DNA of 64,000 bases from Echinometra lucunter (Eukaryota; Echinodermata; Echinoidea; Camarodonta; Echinometridae). The position numbers and the translations under genes were made by a program. This document shows, one piece after another, positions 1 through 10,985 of this stretch. The stretch covers positions 8,314,962 through 8,378,961 of the forward strand of contig CM057153.1 in NCBI GenBank assembly GCA_029962745.1. Reading direction: 5' to 3'. The notes below the pieces were generated by a model. That model saw only the letters and a list, made by a program, of their open reading frames with translations, did not search any database and was not told the DNA's origin. Numbering within the stretch: the stretch's first letter is position 1; every line of letters starts with the position of its first letter.

Positions 1-540
1 ACTTCAAATTCTGGAAAATAGAAATTGAACCATCTCTTTGTTTTTCTCCAGTGCAAAAGCAATTCTTCTTTTGTAAATCTTATTTTATTTACTTGCTACT
101 ACCTTATGATATGTTACAAATTTGAGATAGGCTTCTACATTTGCAAAATCTATTAAGCTCATATGCATTGTAGAACCTTTTATGATAATTTCTCTGCATA
201 ACATACCATTCAAAACAAAAATAAAATCATACAAACAACAACCAAAAGGGACTTTCATCCATCATACACAGGAACAACACTCAGTATGTTTGTTTTTCTT
301 GGACATATAGAGGATTGTTTAGTAGTTGGAAATTGTTTTCCTTCATCTTTTAGGATAAAACACATTTAAAGGAAAATAACTCTCAATTAATAATAGTATC
401 GCAAAGTCTTCATAAACTCTTTCTTCTGTAGTTTAGAAATTAAAATTCTAAACCTACTATTATGCCTCTTATAATTTATGGATTTCAAATCATTGAGATT
501 ATTTTTAGTGATGTTGTGGAATTTAGCATTGATGGTTTGT
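1..540. other. AT-rich sequence, nothing recognised
   Basis: Unique-looking AT-rich DNA. No open frame has coding character and I see no terminal inverted repeat or tandem repeat. Probably intronic or intergenic. Confidence 0.6.
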
Positions 541-1000
541 AGTGTGAGAGTATAATGTGTGAAGTATGTGTGCAAAGTAATATTCTATCATAGACTAGAT
601 TAAGACAAGAAAATCATGAAGTCAACGTATATCCTGGAAGTGCAAGGGCAGTTGGGCATTGGTGCTTTGTGGTGTGAGGTACGTGTGAGATACGTGTGCA
701 AAGTAATATTATATGCAACGTCTGTAGAATCATTCAAGTCCGGTCTTAAAACATATTTGTTCTCATCCCCCCTTCCCCGTTATATCCCTCTGCGCCTCTG
801 AATAGGTAACTAGATAGAAGGCGTACCTAAAATGCTATATATCATTATTATTATTATAAAATAGATAGTGTGAGGTACTTGTGCAAAGTAATATCATATC
901 ATATAGATTATGACATGTAACGAAATATTGGGACAAGAAAATTATTTAATCAACTTACATCCTGGAAGAGTAGGGGCAGTTAGACAATCTTGCATAATTG
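541..1000. repeat. degenerate tandem repeat split by a LINE end
   Basis: A segment beginning with a TGTGTGAAG/TGTGAGGTA-like stretch, then GTGCAAAGTAATAT and then a block ending in CCTGGAAG and GGGCAGTT, occurs at about 541-655 and again at about 867-985. A partial copy of the GTGCAAAGTAATAT part lies at 670-713. The copies are diverged. A retrotransposon 3' end (714-860) sits between them. Confidence 0.6.
714..860 (+). mobile_element. 3' end of a non-LTR retrotransposon (LINE)
   Basis: The frame ending at the TGA at 799-801 closes with residues like SFKSGLKTYLF, the usual last residues of L2/CR1-like reverse-transcriptase ORFs (FK..LKT.LF). It is followed by a short 3' UTR with GCGCCTC and GCTATATA and then an (ATT)n tail at about 841-857. 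That order (ORF end, GC-rich word, TATATA, ATT repeat) is the known 3' architecture of these LINEs. Only about 25 codons remain, so this is a severely 5'-truncated dead copy. The exact clade is not decidable. Confidence 0.65.
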
Positions 1001-2345
1001 TGATGGTACTGGGGTAATAAGGATCATGAACCCATTGAATATTGTCCTGCGTCAGCATGCTCGTTCACCAGGGTGTACATTCTGGCTCGTGATCAGGAAA
1101 CCTGTTTGGAGTCTAAGAACATTTTAGCCTGGAATTAGTTGACTAATGATACATGTATCTGATATTTATTGTTTTAGGCCTTCATCATGTATGATGCATA
1201 AGTACATTGCATAGCTGCCTACCATTCCTATTTGGGGGACTTTGACCCATTCCTGTGAATGCTAAATTTCTCTTTTTGTTCTTTAGATCTCAGTATAGAC
1301 CGATCCAAAAAATCGATTAGTGGGCAGCGCCAATACTGCAGTATTCCCCATAGTGCGTATGTATTATCTTTACATGCTATGCTGCGCTGCATTGTTATTT
1401 TAAACGTCATCTTTGGTTGTATGTAACTCTATGGCAGGACCTCGTAGTAATAGCCGATCATCTGCTGCCCTCAACGATAAGTCGGATTGGTCTGTAAGAG
1501 CATACAAAATATAAATAAAGTAGGGTAGTGAAACTAAGTGGAACAAACAGACACATCCAAAACACAAACAATACAGACATTGGTGCAATTTTCATGCTTC
1601 AAACTTCTTTTCATGCAATTAAGTAAATGATAATAATAATGGGAAATTCTTGTACAGTGCTACTGTTTGGGCTAGATTTAGCTATTTCTGGCGCTCGGTT
1701 ATTATCACTTCGGCTTTAGCCATACTGCCATCACACTATTCACAGCACTCAAGCATTACATTTTGCTAAGCTACTTGAGTTACCTAAGTTTGCCTCAAGA
1801 GGTTCTTGGTTATTGCTGTTGAAGGTTGTCAGACAGTGTACTCAAGAAAACAAAGCTTTTCATGAAACTTGTAATTTAATTCCCCCCCCCAATGAAAGCT
1901 CAGTTGAATGTCCCTTTAATATGTGCCATGTTGAGTGCCCCTAAGGTGAATTTATTGATCATTAGGACAGGAGAGGGACAAGGTGGGGGCTCCTTGAGGA
2001 ATGCGATATTGACAAGACAGGTGCATGCTTAGCATACCAGTTGCTTTGTACATTGCAGGGCAAGAGTGATCAGAATGTAGGTGAAGCAATTATGAAAGTG
2101 TGACTTTGTGAAAAATACAGGACTATTATTAGAAAATGAGAGAGATGGGTAATTAGAGATAAGAGATAAATACCTAAGAAGTACCAGCGGGTAAAGAATG
2201 CTATAGAAGGGAGAGTCATGGAAGCAAATTAGAGCAATGACAAATATATGTGTTTGAGATAGATTTAGTAGCGATACATTGTTTTTATACTGCATGGCCT
2301 GCACCATCTGCAAGAGTGTTTAATGCAAATACTCCAAGTAAGAGA
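1001..2345. other. no gene or clear repeat
   Basis: Mixed sequence with a C9 run at about 1882-1890. The segment 1290-1480 is less AT-rich and of high complexity, but holds no supported exon. Open frames here are short and unlike known families. Confidence 0.5.
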
Positions 2346-2351
2346 AGAAGG

Positions 2352-2400
2352 AAGAGAGAGAGAGAGAGAGAGAGGGAGGGAGGGAGAGAGAAAGAGAAAG
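2352..2400. repeat. GA-rich microsatellite
   Basis: (GA)n passes into GGGA repeats. The purine-rich stretch continues more loosely to about 2450. Confidence 0.9.
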
Positions 2401-2814
2401 AATGTGTGTGAAAATGAGGAGGGAGAGAAAAGGAAGAGAAAAAGAGATATGATCTGATTTTGCATTAGCACACATTTTTATAGACTCCAGCCAACGTTAT
2501 CTCAAGTACATATTCAGCATGTTAAATTTCCAGTTTGCAGTGGAATTGAAGCTTTTGAATTAAAGTTTCTTATTTGAAGTTTTTAAAATTATTTTTAAAG
2601 TTTACTTTTCCACTATTGTGCAGACAGTTCAATTTATGTACATTAAAGTGTACATGTTATGTAAAGGACATCTTGTTCAGGATGAATGCTGTATAAGGAG
2701 CATATGTTTACGTGGGATAGAAAACACTTATTATCATACTGGGTCAAAATCCTGCTTACACTGCACTCAAGATCTGGGTAAAGAGAGTTAGAAAGCTCTC
2801 ATCTCCTTTCAGCC

Positions 2815-2995
2815 ACAGGCAAAGAGTGTGGGAGAAAGAAGGAGAGAAAGAGAGATGGAGATAGAGATGGAAAATGGAAAAGAGAGACAGTGAAAGCAAG
2901 AGAGAGAGACTCTGAGAGAGTGTGTGTGTTTGGGTGTGTTTGTGTGTGCATGTGAGAGCATGTGAGAATGTATGCCTGTTTTTTTTTCATATATA
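2815..2995. repeat. GA / GT-rich low-complexity tract
   Basis: Imperfect GAGA runs pass into GTGTGTG and then T8 and ATATAT. The open frame on the opposite strand is a composition artefact. Confidence 0.85.
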
Positions 2996-3171
2996 TGTAT
3001 ATATAGGGGGTTTCATTCCTCCTTGTTTTGCTCATTAACTGATGTATTATCTAAGAAAATATGCTATGGAAACAAAATGAAGACTTGTATTATATTATTT
3101 TGCTTATATTGATTTATATGGATGTATTGATGTTTATTTTGAATGAAATCTCTAATAAAAACATTATGGAA

Positions 3172-3345
3172 ATCCCCCCCAAAAAAAACCCAAAAAAAAC
3201 AGAGGAATGGACATGGGGAAGGGGGGAAAAATGTGAGAAGAATGGAGAGACAAGAGGGACAAGAGGAACAAGAGGGACAAGGACAGAGAAAGAATAAGAG
3301 AGAGAGAGAGACAGAGAGAGACGGGAAGGGTATTGAGGGAGAGTA
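3172..3345. repeat. C8/A8 homopolymers and purine-rich tract
   Basis: C7-C8 followed by A8 runs, then a purine-rich stretch with short GAGGGACAA-like tandem units (about 3250-3285) and (GA)n. The several overlapping frames on both strands reflect this composition and not coding. Confidence 0.8.
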
Positions 3346-3471
3346 AGGAACATGAGTAGCTGCATCATTGAAAAGCATGGCACATCTTTAATGCAATCCC
3401 TATTATCATGATTCATCACTAGTATCAAACTTCATATTCAAGTCACATTCAAACCGTATTACTGCATATTT

Positions 3472-3582
3472 ACTTTATGTTGATATGATTTAATGTATTT
3501 TTGCATAATTACTTTATGTTGATATGATTTAATGTATTTTTGCATAATTACTTTATGTTGATATGATTTAATGTATTTTTGC
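3472..3582. repeat. 39-bp perfect tandem repeat, 2.85 copies
   Basis: Units begin at 3472, 3511 and 3550, exactly 39 bp apart, with no visible mismatch. Such identity implies a recent expansion or active homogenisation. The unit (ACTTTATGTTGATATG...) is AT-rich and non-coding. Confidence 0.95.
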
Positions 3583-4197
3583 TAGACGTGCCTGGTATAT
3601 CACCAAGTAAGGTTGAATAAGGAAGATGAAGTAAAACACTAGATTTATCTGGAACAGAAAAAGGTCAGGTTGCAATTTGCCAGAAACATCTGTTTTCACA
3701 GATGTATGGGCTGGAAATCAACAATGTCTGATTCGGTCTAATCTTATGCTCCGCTGTGATGCTGCTAATATATTTTTCATTTCTTTCCGAAGATGCTTCC
3801 ATCCGCACAACAGATTGAACGAATTAAGACCATTCATTACCTTCTCACTCTACTATGCTAGAGGCATTACTTAAAGGCTCGTTTCCACTGCCATGTGGGT
3901 CTAGCTTGTAAGTGGTGTACAGCGCAATGCAATCAGCTCAAATTTAAAATGATTTCTCCAAGCACCGTTATGTCGATTGTATGTCATAGGAAGGTAATTC
4001 ATTGGTAGAAAATAATCTTTAGTCCATGTCTTCTAACATGATATGTAGCTGCGTGGGTGATGTCCGGAAGGTTTCAAGTTACATAAAAGTGTCAGCATTC
4101 TATCTTTGATTATGTCACAATACCAGCAAGAGTTAACATTTATGGCATTGCCCCTGAAATTTCATGGTTAAAGCATATGAATAGTGACCACTATTTT
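3583..4197. other. no gene or clear repeat
   Basis: Mixed sequence left of the 1.47-kb inverted-repeat element. A one-ended motif TTAAAGGCTCGTTTCCACTG at 3873 resembles a transposon end, but I found no partner. Confidence 0.5.
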
Positions 4198-4242
4198 TGT
4201 CTCGCCCACCGAAGGTGAAGGCGAGACTAAGGGATCCAAATG

Positions 4243-4344
4243 TCGTCCGTCCGTCGTCCGTCCGTCGTCCGTCCGTCGTCCGTCCGTCGTCCGTCCGTCG
4301 TCCGTCCGTCGTCCGTCCGTCGTCCGTCCGTCCGTCCGTCCGTC
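4243..4344. repeat. CGTCCGTCCGT-type 11-bp repeat
   Basis: About seven 11-bp units (GTCGTCCGTCC) end in a pure GTCC run. It is CpG-dense in an otherwise AT-rich region. The opposite-strand frame (DGRTT repeats) is a translation artefact. Confidence 0.95.
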
Positions 4345-4361
4345 ACAAACGTTATGAAAGA

Positions 4362-5445
4362 TAACTTGGCAACCGTGACTCACTTTTCAACCAAACTTGG
4401 GTTGTAGATGCACTAAGGGGACCTGCATGTTATGGTCCAGTCAGAGGTCACATGGTAAGGTCAAAGGTCATTTCAGGTCAAACGTTAAAGTTTACGTGCA
4501 AGACTCTCTTATGACACAAAACTCTGCAACCGTGACTCACTTTTCAACCAAACTTGGGTTGTAGATGCCCTAAGCGGACCTGCATGTTATGCTCTAGTCA
4601 GAGGTCACATGGTAAGGTCAAAGGTCATTTTAGGTCAAACGTTAAAATTTACGTGCAAGACTCTCTTATGACACAAAACTCTGCAACTGTGTGACACTGT
4701 TCAATCAAACTTGGGTTGTAGATGCACTAAGGGGACCTGCATCTTATTGTCCAGTCAGAGGTCACATGGTAAGGTCAAAGGTCATTTCAGGTCAAATGTT
4801 AAAGTTGACGTGCAAGACTCTCTTATCACACATAACTTTGCAACCGTGACTCACTTTTCAACCAAACTTGGGTTGTAGAAGCACTGAGGGGACCTGCATG
4901 TTATGGTCCCGTCAGAGGTCACATGGTAAGGTCAAAGGTCATTTCAGGTCAAACGTTGAAGTTTACGTGCAAGACTCTCTTATGACTCAAAACTCTGCAA
5001 CCGTGTGACACTTATCTATCAAACTTGGGTTGTCGATGCACTAAGGGGACCTGCATGTTATGGTCCAGTCATAGGTCACATGGTAAGGTCAAAGGTCATT
5101 TCAGGTCAAACATTAAAGTTTACGTGCAAGACTCTCTTATGACACAAAACTCTGCAACCGTGTGACACTTATCTATCAAACTTGGGTTGTAGATGCACTA
5201 AGGGGACCTGCATGTTATGGTCCAGTCAGAGGTCACATGGTCAGGTCAAAGGTCATTACAGGTCAAACGCTGAACGGTTAAAGTTTACGTGCAAGACTCT
5301 CTTATGACACAAAACTTTGCAACCATGTCACACTTTTCAGTCAAACTTGGGTTGCAGATCACTAAGGGGAAGTGCATGTTATCATTCTGTTGGACTTCAC
5401 ATGATAAGGTGAAAGGTCATTGGAGGTCATATGTTACAGATGTTT
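4362..5445. repeat. 157-bp tandem array, about 7 copies
   Basis: The direct repeat AGGTCAAAGGTCA recurs at 4458, 4615, 4772, 4929, 5086 and 5243, exactly 157 bp each time. A degenerate seventh unit near 5406 is offset by 163. Other unit landmarks are TGCAAGACTCTCTTATGA and CAAACTTGGGTTGTAGATGC. Units differ by scattered substitutions but almost no indels across six steps. No unit encodes a credible protein. Confidence 0.95.
4445..5265 (+). promoter_or_regulatory. six-fold clustered AGGTCA half-sites (DR1 and DR4 layout)
   Basis: Each of six units carries AGGTCA, a 7-bp gap, AGGTCA, a 1-bp gap, AGGTCA, a 4-bp gap, AGGTCA. In the first unit these lie at 4445, 4458, 4465 and 4475. The 1-bp-spaced pair is the consensus DR1 element of RXR, HNF4 and COUP-TF type receptors; the 4-bp-spaced pair is the DR4 spacing used by TR or LXR with RXR. 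The motif match is seen directly. Binding or enhancer activity is inference. Confidence 0.5.
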
Positions 5446-5670
5446 TCAAATTCTTGAATTTGCTTTTCCTCTGTCATTTCTTGTCCAGTGTTGAATCTGA
5501 TTGCTCAACTGATAATCATAGGTGACGCTTCTGAACTTGTACACAGATATTGTGTAAACATTCGTAATGTAGAATTATGTAAAAATTACTCATGCAGATT
5601 TCTGCTAGTAAATACTACTTCTCTATTTTGCAGCTGATTTTGATAGTTATTTTCACAAGTGGGCGAGACA

Positions 5671-6362
5671 CAACATCGCAAACGCCTTGTGTTACTTATG
5701 CTCATACAGGATTGGACCCTGCACATTTCTAGAACATGTACATAACTTTTTTTTTCTTTTTCGAGAGAAGGCAGAAAATGGTTAGTACAGAAGATTGTGG
5801 TAATGTTTATTTCCATAGGTTTGGATACTGAATTGCTATTTATTTCATACCTAACTTTACCACTCTAATCCTGTGTACTTGAATTTTCTCCCTTATTTTC
5901 ATCCTGTGTTAAATGAAATGTCAGTATATTTATACCACAATTTGTCGTACATTTGTGCAGAAATGCCCTTATGTGATGCAAAAGGCTCTCATAAATCGAA
6001 GAAAGAAGAAAATTGCTATAAAAAAGCTTTTCCAGAAGGGAGGTAACAGTAACTCCAAAAAAGTTATTGCTACCCTGGACTTTTCATTGTAAGAGCTCTG
6101 AAATGCATGCATCATATTCGTCGAGGACTTCTCTGCGCACAATACATAGAGTGCTGATTTTGCACTGATGCGAGGAAATATTCCTCTGTGCTTCCTGTGG
6201 CATTCCATGTGGATGGTGCAGTGAGTCATTCTGGAATCAATTTGTAGCCACTTCTCAAGGAAATCTGTCTCTCAAAAGATAATAATCTAAATTCCTTCAT
6301 AGCTGATGTGCACAAATAGGTTGCTATGGGAACAGGGAATCTGTATTATTTATATCTTCATG
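5671..6362. other. no gene or clear repeat
   Basis: AT-rich sequence between two mobile elements. Open frames on the minus strand (5586-5816, 5969-6229) have no recognisable domain or splice context. Confidence 0.55.
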
Positions 6363-6779
6363 AAAGCTTGGGGGAGCGAGTTGGCTCAGTCGGTAAAGCG
6401 TCTGCCTTTCGAACCAAAAGACCGTGGGTTCGAGTCCAGCCAAGGCGGATGACTGAAGCCTACGTTGTGTGTTATCGTGCCCCTCCCCTGTTTCATAGAC
6501 GCAGGCTATGCTACAGTGGAAAACACTCCGTCCCTCGGATAGGACGTTAAATGGAGGTCCCGTGTAAAGAGAGTCACCACCTTTGCACGTTAAAGATCCC
6601 ACTGCACTATTCGTATAAGAGTAGGGGGAAACCCCGGTGTACGTGGTCTACCTGCACACCCCCAATCAGTGATATCGGGAGGAGAGACCTGAGGGTTACA
6701 GTGATTCTATTCGCTTTTCCCCTCCCAGGCACAGGTGATGCCAAACCATTAATAATAATAATAATAAATAATAAAGCTT
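6363..6779 (+). mobile_element. full-length tRNA-derived SINE
   Basis: The head shows an RNA polymerase III A box (TTGGCTCAGTCGGTAAAG, about 6380-6397) and B box (GGTTCGAGTCC, about 6427-6437). The body contains GGACGTTAAATGGAGGTCCC and GCACGTTAAAGATCCCAC, words I associate with a core shared by invertebrate SINEs. It ends in an (AAT)n tail at about 6750-6772. A 7-bp target duplication AAAGCTT flanks it (6363-6369 and 6773-6779). Both boxes look intact. The overlapping open frames are not genes. Confidence 0.88.
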
Positions 6780-6860
6780 CTGCATTTTATACCACAGCAT
6801 TAGTTCAACATTTTTGCTTTTTTTTCAAGTGTATGACCATATATTTATTAATTGCAATGT

Positions 6861-6953
6861 TTAACTCATTGGAAACTAAGCCAGAGATAATTCAGGCCAG
6901 GGTCTATGGAAAATGCGTGTTATGCTGAAATCGAATCATGTTCCATGGGTTAT
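6861..6953 (+). mobile_element. short TTAA element, 90-bp family, copy 1
   Basis: It starts TTAACTCATTGG, contains GGTCTATGGAAAATGC and ends CCATGGGTTAT. It aligns over its length with the reverse strand of 15388-15472 and with 46498-46585. The right TTAA has become TTAT. Confidence 0.6.
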
Positions 6954-6991
6954 CAAATTCCACCATTGTGTTTTATACTACAGGAAACTCT

Positions 6992-7071
6992 TTAACCCTC
7001 CAACTACTGAATTCTCTCATTCCTATAGACTTAATACAGGGCTCACCTGGTTCCAGTTGGCAATGGGTTAA
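6992..7071 (+). mobile_element. 80-bp TTAA element, copy 1
   Basis: Exactly 80 bp from TTAA to TTAA, with ends TTAACCCTCCAACTACTGAA and the complement of TTAACCCATTGCCAACTGG. It aligns end to end with 11635-11714, 48747-48826 (reverse), 49804-49887 and 60950-61028. TTAA flanks with CCC-starting ends are typical of piggyBac-type non-autonomous elements. Confidence 0.75.
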
Positions 7072-7536
7072 TATTTCAACATCATTAAACAAATGGAATT
7101 ATTTGATTGATTGATACTTCATATTTGTTGACTAAATTCTTTTCAGTTTGTTGAACATTAATTTTCAATGTTTTATCATTGTCTTGGACAATATTTTGTC
7201 AGTGAATATCTATTTTCTTTTATGTTATTCAGGCAAAAAGGCTTCAATGTTATATTGAAATTTCATGACAGTAACGCCCAATGCATGCCCTTGATCTTCT
7301 GTTCCTGTTGGGATGCATGCGAAGTATTGAAGACGTGTCACTTTTGATAAACACTTCATATCTCATCCCTTCTTATTTTGATGAAAGTAGAAAATGAATT
7401 CATGTTCTTGCGCTCAAACCCATCATCATTTATTGTGAAGAACATTAGCTGGTTGGTTGGAATCGGATTACTTGGTATTTTTTGCATGGATGTTGTTTAT
7501 GCTGTCCATGAGTACCTGCTATGTGGATTTTGAGTG

Positions 7537-7573
<37 letters not shown>

Positions 7574-8391
7574 AGATTCCTTTTATGGTTCACCAAAGGA
7601 TATTGCTTTTAGAAAGCTTTTAGAAGATAACCATACTTCAGAAATTTCTGAAGGTCAGATACCCTTGGGTAATGTGGTATTTAAGTTACTCTATTGTGAT
7701 GACTTACTCTGAGAAAGAGCTGAAAAGGGCATTTCAGCTGTGTCTAGTTTTTCTGATATAGATATTGAATCATTTTATTTTAATGCATTTCATTGTTTGA
7801 GAAAGAGGTAAGGCCCTTCTCTCTCAGCCAATGATTTTTGGGATACTGCAAAAAGTTGATAATGAATAAATAAAGATATATTATTTTCTTTTAGAATACT
7901 AGAGATATTCATTACTAACATAGCATACAATTGCATTCCTCTTTTATTAATATTTGTAATGGATTGTACAACATTTAGCTCATTAGCATTTGCTTACATG
8001 TAGTTTACGCTAGTTCTAATAGTACTCATCAAATTGCTTATCATCTCTTGAAACACTCGATTGCAGTTGAAACCCTAGTGCTTTATCTTTTCTGAAATAA
8101 AGTCGGAGCCGGGAGCTCGTGTTGGATCGCTGTGTAATGCGGTGCTTTTTTTTTACCTCTTTCATCGCACTGCCCTCTTTGGTTTTTAGAAATTTTTTCA
8201 TCAGGACCTTTTTAAGCTCTTCAAGATTTTTCCAGGCCTCTACCATACAACAACAAAAAAAGAAAAACATGTAACAGTATAGCTGAATTAATTCTGTAAT
8301 AATGTCTTGTAACGTCAGACATATTCTTTTATGCTCTTCTATTTTGAAAACTGTTTTGGCCTGCCTTGCTGCCCATCGATTGAGATGATCT
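7072..8391. other. no gene; one GA microsatellite
   Basis: AT-rich sequence. A pure (GA)15 run lies at about 7540-7569. Nothing else is recognised. Confidence 0.55.
7540..7569. repeat. (GA)15 microsatellite
   Basis: Uninterrupted GA dinucleotides, likely length-polymorphic. Confidence 0.95.
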
Positions 8392-8702
8392 GGGGGTGTT
8401 TCACAAAGATGTGCATTAACTTACGTATGATTTTAAGAATGACCAGACTGTGAACTGTCAAATGGAACGCCAAAGTTTTTCCTCTTGTTATTACAAAGTG
8501 TGACTGTATTTCCCATAATCTCAATTAAATTGTCAGCAAAAACTATACTTCACATTAAGAGTGTTTTGTTATTGATAATAATAATAATCTTTCAACTTCA
8601 GCTTATGCGATTAAATATGATTAAGAATCCAATTAGGCTTTCAATATTCTAGTCATTCTTGAAGTCATGCGTAAGTTTGCCACAGCTTTGTGAAACACCC
8701 CC
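8392..8702. mobile_element. 311-bp MITE, TIR GGGGGTGTTTCACAAAG
   Basis: A perfect 17-bp terminal inverted repeat lies at 8392-8408 and 8686-8702. Homology continues inward as ACTTACG near the left end and CGTAAGT near the right. Subterminal GTCATTCTTGAAGT and its imperfect partner extend the pairing. There is no coding capacity and no clear target duplication. Confidence 0.85.
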
Positions 8703-8935
8703 TGGTGTAATATGTATTGTGCCCTCCTGTCTCTCTTTCTCTATCAAATGATATCTACAGTAGATATGGAGTCATTTTCATTGTATCGAGAAGCAGAGAG
8801 CATCCAGGCAATTTAAAGTTATTCATTGATTGCAGTTGATTAGACATTCTCAATGTGTAATTTTGGCCCTGATAGGGAGAAGATGAAATAATTCACAGAT
8901 GAAATAATGTAACCTAAGTTATATTTAAAAAAGCA

Positions 8936-9410
8936 TTGTGGTTCACTGGTTAAGCAGAGGTCTCTTAACCCATTCGTGACAGGAATTATTCAAAGCCTAA
9001 TTTGATCAGCTTTTATTCTTCAGATTGGCAGCACCAACATTTTTATTTTATTGCTACATTTTTCTTATAAAATGTCACGTATCTGAAATGAATATGAATT
9101 GACAGAAATTATGATGAGAAGTTCAAAAAGTTGCCAATTTGCAGGGGAAAACGGTGATTTTAAACTTTCTATCACATTGCCAATTTAAGGATTTTAATGC
9201 TTATTTTCCTACAAAAAATTTTCAGCATCAAACAACGAATATTGACTCAACCAAAATGGGCACAGTTTGTGTAGAATTTTTTGCTCTTTCTGCTCATGTA
9301 TTTGGTATCATTTTTAGGTCTTTGCATCAAAAGATATTAGGCCAAACCACAAAATGTGGACCTCTGTCACGAATGGGTTAACTGGAGGTCCCTTTTGTAA
9401 GGAATGAATC
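8936..9410 (+). mobile_element. tRNA-like SINE head split by a MITE
   Basis: Left of the MITE, 8936-8964 reads GTGGTTCACTGGTTAAGC and GAGGTCTC, a good A box plus the 5' half of an anticodon stem. Right of it, 9382-9410 reads CTGGAGGTCCC and then GGAATGAATCC, a weak B-box match. Removing the MITE and one TTAA rejoins a tRNA-like order with TTAA where an anticodon loop would be. The SINE body after the B box is not clearly recognised. Confidence 0.45.
8965..9381 (+). mobile_element. 415-bp TTAA MITE, copy 1
   Basis: TTAA at 8965-8968 and 9378-9381 flanks inverted ends CCCATTCGTGACAG / CTGTCACGAATGGG. The interior is nearly identical to copies at 13734, 24005, 36266 and 59872. An open frame inside (from 9139) is shared by all copies but no domain is recognised. 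TTAA duplication with CCC-starting ends fits piggyBac-type mobilisation. Confidence 0.9.
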
Positions 9411-10540
9411 CTTGCTACCATGTCCGTCTCATAGGAATTTTGCCATAGGTCTCCTGGTTGCACACTTACAAGCATGCACATGCTATCTCGGTTGTCAAGT
9501 AGAATTAAGAAAAAAAATCAGATCTTCCGTAAATAAAACATTTTTCAGAAAGTAAATGTATGTTCAGAAAAAATTGAAATTAGCTAGAAATATTTACAAC
9601 TTTGCAGCCTTTCTATCCCACCAAAGAGCTGTTTTGATCAGGTCATCACGTACACAGCTGGCGCATTGTAAATCATTTCTTTGTCATGTTCCTCCATGGC
9701 GCAAACACAACTCAGGACCGATCGTGTCGCCAATCTCCGACAAACTTATTTGTATCAATTCGACTGGAAAGTGCACGCCACTCCGAAAGATGGAAAATGC
9801 AAAATCTGCTCTTTGCTCCTGCATTGATCATGTCTTTTCGTCTTTCCAATTTTCTTTTGAAAGCAAGCCTACGGCATTTTTTGTTTCGTTGGCATTTTTT
9901 GTTTTGTTGGCATTTTTTGTTTTGTTTGCATTTATGAGGCATGTCAAATTTGTACCTGGGGATATTTTTCTACCCCCGTACAAAAAGTGTCCTTGCGCTG
10001 GTGATCAATGATGAGGCATTAACAATAACAATGAAAAAAAAAAATTGTGGAAAGTTTATAACCCCCTTCTGTGCCACTAGGTTTGTAGGTGGTTCGGTTA
10101 TTATGAATTACTTTCACAAGGATCAAAACTGGAAGTTTAAATTGTTGTTTCATGGTGAAACTTCATTTTGAATATTGTTCATGGGAAGAATGTTTACATT
10201 TCATGCCCTGGATCTTGTTTCATGAAAATAAAAAGAAATAACATATATATATCGGCCATACTTGCTGAGAGCAATAAATTTTAAGGCAAGCTCAGCTGCT
10301 GAGAGCTTGGAAGGGGTTAATATTTGATGTGTTCTGAAACAAGGATGTGATTCACTTTAATGGTGGATATTGAATTATATATTGCAAAAATACATATTGC
10401 CTGAACTCTAGCTTGAATTCATTATTAATAAAGAAACTGCAAGCAATACAGTCTCATATTAATAACATTGAATTTCAGCACTAGTCATGACTCTGAGTAC
10501 AAATTGGATATTTGATGTCTAGGTACTTGCATTTAGGAAA
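9382..10540. other. no gene; one short tandem repeat
   Basis: Mixed AT-rich sequence. An 18-19 bp unit GGCATTTTTTGTTTTGTT repeats three times at about 9872-9931. The overlapping frames at 9556-10011 run through this repeat and have no recognised domain. Confidence 0.5.
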
Positions 10541-10544
10541 TTGC

Positions 10545-10985
10545 ACATAGTCCAACCTATTGAAATCTCTGCAGGGCTGGTGCTGGCTAGGTCACAAAAA
10601 TGAGAAGTTGAGGATGGAGCATTAACGTCCACTCGTATAGGATAAATCCCCTCATGATAGGATCTCTCATCCCTTATTAACCTCCCAGACAAAAACCCAT
10701 CAAAGGAAGGCTCCCCCACCCCTCCACCCTCCATTCCTGCGGAAACCACTTATGACTTATCTTTCCGTCACAACCAATTTGGAGAAGAGTATTCAAATCG
10801 ACCGCTCTGTTTAGGCATCCAGCCCATCTAACTCCCCTGCCACCCTCAGGTAGCATGCCACCTTCTCCAATGGCCCATGAAATCATAAACATCGGGTGCT
10901 GCTCCTTGCACCCAGGAGTAATCTCGCCCCATCAGGCCAATAAATCACTCTGGAAGATTCATTTCTCAAGGAGTGGACCTCTTAA
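10545..10985. other. high-complexity, less AT-rich segment (possible conserved non-coding element)
   Basis: Unlike its surroundings, this segment has no simple repeat, is richer in C on the plus strand and is not a recognisable transposon. The minus frames 10519-10749 and 10677-10892 lack any known domain and convincing splice sites. It could be a cis-regulatory element or UTR; nothing proves either. Confidence 0.25.

Larger units (their letters stand above)
4198..5670. mobile_element. 1.47-kb non-autonomous DNA element, TIR TGTCTCGCCCAC
   Basis: A perfect 12-bp inverted repeat bounds the element: TGTCTCGCCCAC at 4198-4209 and its complement at 5659-5670. Just inside the left end, GTCTCGCC (4199-4206) pairs with GGCGAGAC (4220-4227) to form a subterminal hairpin. 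The body is a CGTCC-type simple repeat followed by a 157-bp tandem array, then about 220 bp of unique AT-rich DNA. No transposase frame is present, so it would need proteins from elsewhere. No target-site duplication is obvious, so the superfamily is unassigned. Confidence 0.75.

Noticed and set aside
4168..4383. DGRTTDGR repeat protein on the minus strand
   Set aside because: Direct translation of the CGTCC simple repeat.
4362..5445. CRISPR-like array
   Set aside because: Units are 157-bp diverged direct repeats without constant repeat and variable spacers, within eukaryotic DNA.
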